Positions 61,489-64,000 of a stretch of DNA of 64,000 bases are shown here, one piece after another (within the stretch, counting starts at the first letter, position 1; every line of letters begins with the position of its first letter). The position numbers were made by a program, and so were the translations under genes. This DNA is from Klebsiella michiganensis (GTDB lineage: Bacteria; Pseudomonadota; Gammaproteobacteria; Enterobacterales; Enterobacteriaceae): NCBI RefSeq assembly GCF_002925905.1, contig NZ_PRDB01000010.1, positions 62,001 through 126,000 of the forward strand. The letters are read 5' to 3'. Below the pieces are notes generated by a model that was given only the letters and a program-made list of their open reading frames with translations, did not search any database and had not been told where the DNA came from.

Positions 61489-63075
61489 TCAGTCATCATG
61501 TGTTCCGGACGGCGATGAATACGCCTTAAGGTTATTCTCGGCCCACAGAATAAATTTCTCTTTTGGCAGCGCCTTACTATAAAGCCAGCCCTGGGCATAC
61601 AGCACGCCATGCATGCGCAGCCAGTCGCGTTGGCTTTCGGTTTCGACGCCTTCTGCGACGGTCGCCAGATTGAGCGCTTTCGCCATTTCAATGATGTGCG
61701 GCGTCAGCGATTCACACTCCAGCGTATCGACAAATGCTTTATCGATTTTCAGGGTATCAACGTCCAGCTTTTGTAAATAGCTCAGGCTGGAATAGCCGGT
61801 GCCGAAGTCATCGATGGAGATACGGTGTCCGGCCTGACGATAGCCGGCGATGACTGGCAGAGTGGTTTGCGGGTCGACAAAACCGCGCTCGGTGATTTCC
61901 AGAATGATCTGCTGAGCGCTGATGCCCCAGCGCTGAAGCTGCTCTTGTAACAGCATCGGCAGCCTTGGCGAACGCAAATCATCAACCGACAGGTTTATCG
62001 AGATGTGTATCTCCGGGCGCTGCCGCAGCCAGGTACCGAGTTCGGTAAAAATTTTCCGTACAATATCTTCGGTTAAGCGGGTAATCAGCCCGGTTTGTTC
62101 GGCAAGCGGAATAAAAATATCCGGCGATAAGAAACTGCCATCGGGCTGCCTCCAGCGAGCAAGCGCCTCCGCGCCGACGATCTTTCCACTCTGCAGCGAA
62201 ATAATGGGCTGGTAATAAACCTGGATGGCATGAGAATTCAGCGCGTCCAGCATCCCATTACGCGGTGAGCGCAGCCTCCGCAGCAGGCGAAGCAGCAGAA
62301 ATGAGGCCAGAAGGCTGGTGAACAGACCAATCGGCAGCCACAGCATCAGCTGCTGATGTAGCTTTTTCTGCAGCGGCACCGTCGAGGACCAGGTGGCAAT
62401 GGCCAGCCCCAACTCCGGGAGACGATGAAGACGATAAACGGTGCTATCGAGGGTTAGGGTCCTGGCATACTGATGCTTAATTTTCTCCCAGACGGCAGCG
62501 TTGAGCGGTTTACTGCTAATGATGATTTGATCGCGCTGCGTGCCGAACAAGAGCGTGTGAATCTCTTCATGGCCTAATGGAATGACATCGATAAACGACA
62601 CGGGATCGATCATCACCACGTGATGCTCGCTGCCCATGGCCGTCATTTTATGTTTCAGACCCAGATCGTTAACTGAGGTAAGCCAGGTACGATAGCCATC
62701 GGCCGTGATGTGGTCGGGAGCAGGAAAGGTAACCGAAACCTGATGATCTTCGAGGGAAGAGCACTGCGGAATACCCTCATGTAACCACAGCACTTCCTGA
62801 ACGTAGCGATGGGTATAGGCGATCCGTCGCATCGTGAGCAAATGCTGCGGACTGCAGGTGGTAGCCGCATGCGCATCAGCTTCGTTCAGCGCCTCTCTTG
62901 CCTGATCGGCAACCTGCTGAACGCGGGCCAGTACGCGGACGGAAAAGTTGTCCAGTTCGCTATAAAATTGCTCTTTGGCCTGCTGCATTGCCAGCCAGAT
63001 GCTCAGCGCGACCGGCAGGATAATGGCCAGTATCAATACCCCTGTAACCAGACTCACCTGATGCCGGGTCGTCAT
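61489..63075 (-). CDS. pdeB: Cyclic-di-GMP phosphodiesterase with CSS sensor domain (PdeB/YlaB-like)
   Basis: A membrane-bound EAL phosphodiesterase of 528 residues. An N-terminal helix (VSLVTGVLILAIILPVALSI) is followed by a periplasmic CSS-motif domain with Cys in ATTCSPQHLL near 73 and the motif PQCSSLE near 103. A second helix comes at about 245, then the EAL domain. Catalytic landmarks are KIVGAEALARWRQPDG, HISINLSVDDL, LEITERGF, SIDDFGTGYSSLSYLQKLDV, DKAFVD and TVAEGVETE. The periplasmic Cys pair is redox-sensitive in this family (DsbA-linked). Synteny after ybaA supports the YlaB orthologue. The stop lies two bases from the convergent rcnR stop. Confidence 0.93.
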   Translation of the reverse strand: MTTRHQVSLVTGVLILAIILPVALSIWLAMQQAKEQFYSELDNFSVRVLARVQQVADQAREALNEADAHAATTCSPQHLLTMRRIAYTHRYVQEVLWLHEGIPQCSSLEDHQVSVTFPAPDHITADGYRTWLTSVNDLGLKHKMTAMGSEHHVVMIDPVSFIDVIPLGHEEIHTLLFGTQRDQIIISSKPLNAAVWEKIKHQYARTLTLDSTVYRLHRLPELGLAIATWSSTVPLQKKLHQQLMLWLPIGLFTSLLASFLLLRLLRRLRSPRNGMLDALNSHAIQVYYQPIISLQSGKIVGAEALARWRQPDGSFLSPDIFIPLAEQTGLITRLTEDIVRKIFTELGTWLRQRPEIHISINLSVDDLRSPRLPMLLQEQLQRWGISAQQIILEITERGFVDPQTTLPVIAGYRQAGHRISIDDFGTGYSSLSYLQKLDVDTLKIDKAFVDTLECESLTPHIIEMAKALNLATVAEGVETESQRDWLRMHGVLYAQGWLYSKALPKEKFILWAENNLKAYSSPSGTHDD

Positions 63076-63148
63076 GAGTATTTCCTTATTTTATTGAGGG
63101 GTTCGATGAGTATACGCGAAAGATAAAAGAGGGTTCAGCACAGGGTAG

Positions 63149-63186
63149 AAAAAGGCCCGAACCGCAAGATAGCAACGAATTCGGGC
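63149..63186 (-). terminator. Terminator-like hairpin after the ABC ATPase gene
   Basis: TTCGGGC (63180-63186) and GCCCGAA (63155-63161) pair across an 18-base loop. On the minus strand the stem is followed by CTTTTTC. It lies about 130 bases past the stop at 63319. The 240-base gap before pdeB holds nothing else recognisable. Confidence 0.6.
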
Positions 63187-63318
63187 TAACAGTGGATGAA
63201 CCGCGACGCCCAAGGCCTGGAGCGTCGCGGAGAAAAACGAGGGCTGGTATGCTGGCAATAAGCGTTGTCAGCACAGATTCATATTCTAAAGCGCAATCAT
63301 GACAGTCATATGTTGCGC

Positions 63319-64000
63319 TTAATGGGCGTCCGGCGCAGCGATGTCAGCGCTAATCCGCTGGTCGTTTTCGTCGAAGACCATGCAGTAGCGATCGTCAAAC
63401 GCGACCCTTATCTTCTGCCATGGACGGAAATGAACGTCGCCGGGCAGCAGAATTTTGACGTTATCGTGGCCGTAGCACTGGCCGAACAGATAGGTGTTGT
63501 TACCCAGTCTCTCCACGACTTCACATTGAAACTCAACTACGGTACCGATATTCACATCAGTTGAGAGATGTTCAGGGCGAATACCGAGGGTAACGGCAGC
63601 GCCGGGCTGCAGCGGCGATGTGGTGATATTGAGCGTCAGATTATGATCTTGCGCCATCTTCACGCTAAGCTGGCCCGGCTGCCATGCGGTGACCGTCGCG
63701 GGCAGGAAGTTCATTTTCGGCGAACCGATAAATCCCGCAACGAACTTATTGACCGGGTTGTAATACAGCGACATCGGCGAACCCATCTGCTCAACTTTGC
63801 CGTAGTTCATTACCACGATTTTATCGGCCAGCGTCATCGCTTCAACCTGATCGTGGGTGACATAAACCATGGTGGTTTTGAGTTCATGATGCAGTTTAGC
63901 AATATGCAGGCGCATCTCAACGCGCAGCTCGGCATCCAGGTTGGAGAGGGGTTCATCAAACATAAACACCCGTGGATTACGCACGATGGCGCGACCGATC
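63319..64000 (-). CDS. ABC transporter ATPase of the MalK/UgpC type (3' part)
   Basis: The C-terminal 227 residues of a carbohydrate-importer ATPase; the 5' part lies beyond the window. Visible are the end of the signature region (GRAIMRNPRVFMFDEPLSNL then DAELR), with Walker B FMFDEPLSNLD and the D-loop, the H-loop MVYVTHDQVEAMTLADKIVV, the NKFVAGFIGSPKMNFLP block, and a C-terminal TOBE/OB domain (LGIRPEHLSTDVN, VVERLGNNTYLFGQ). Such ATPases power uptake of oligosaccharides, glycosides or glycerol-3-phosphate. The substrate would be told by genes outside the window. This replaces the ylaC/maa genes found here in E. coli K-12. Confidence 0.93.
   Translation of the reverse strand, partial: IGRAIVRNPRVFMFDEPLSNLDAELRVEMRLHIAKLHHELKTTMVYVTHDQVEAMTLADKIVVMNYGKVEQMGSPMSLYYNPVNKFVAGFIGSPKMNFLPATVTAWQPGQLSVKMAQDHNLTLNITTSPLQPGAAVTLGIRPEHLSTDVNIGTVVEFQCEVVERLGNNTYLFGQCYGHDNVKILLPGDVHFRPWQKIRVAFDDRYCMVFDENDQRISADIAAPDAH

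Overview
The window is a stretch of enterobacterial chromosome, most like the Klebsiella/Raoultella/Enterobacter group. The backbone follows the E. coli K-12 order nusB-thiL-pgpA-yajO-dxs-ispA-xseB-thiI-yajL-panE-yajQ-yajR, then cyoEDCBA-ampG-yajG-bolA-tig-clpP-clpX-lon-hupB-ppiD-ybaV-fadM, then queC-ybaE-cof-decR-mdlAB-glnK-amtB-tesB-ybaY-ybaZ-ffs-ybaA-pdeB. Coding sequence is GC-rich, with short AT-rich islands where accessory genes sit. The genus is inferred from synteny and gene content only. No species call is made.

Region by region. 1-11.1 kb is housekeeping: thiamine and isoprenoid synthesis, 4-thiouridine and pantothenate. 11.2-23.5 kb is the main accessory block. It holds a two-gene sugar-type operon (GPH symporter plus Gfo/Idh dehydrogenase). 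Next comes a six-gene catabolic operon with a divergent IclR-family regulator: an AroE-like dehydrogenase, two 3-ketosteroid-dehydrogenase-like flavoproteins, a NIPSNAP protein, a TIM-barrel protein and a frameshifted aromatic-acid transporter. An orphan peptide with a microcin-type double-glycine leader follows. 23.5-41.7 kb is respiration (cytochrome bo3), cell-wall recycling and the protein-quality-control cluster (tig, clpPX, lon, hupB, ppiD), with visible sigma-32 promoters for clpP and lon.

41.75-43.04 kb is a complete IS110-family element closely resembling IS621. It is inserted in a REP sequence. Its left non-coding end holds a recognisable bridge RNA. The guide segments of that RNA can be matched by eye to the actual target and donor sequences, and the RE-LE circle junction would rebuild a sigma-70 promoter with a 17-bp spacer.

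43.2-56.6 kb returns to backbone: queC, ybaE, cof, cysteine desulfhydrase with its DecR regulator, the MdlAB exporter, the nitrogen pair glnK-amtB behind a sigma-54 promoter with NtrC sites, tesB, ybaY, ybaZ and the 4.5S RNA gene. 56.6-64 kb mixes backbone (ybaA, pdeB) with accessory genes: a small ribbon-helix-helix-like pair, yczR/yczE, the rcnA/rcnR nickel-cobalt efflux pair with tandem operators and a hexanucleotide-repeat His-rich loop, and the 3' part of a MalK/UgpC-type ABC ATPase running off the end.

The items most worth a second look are the bridge-RNA element, the orphan double-glycine peptide, the putative ring-dehydrogenating catabolic operon and the small gene pairs flanking ffs. 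All assignments are by reading and recall; no database search was run.
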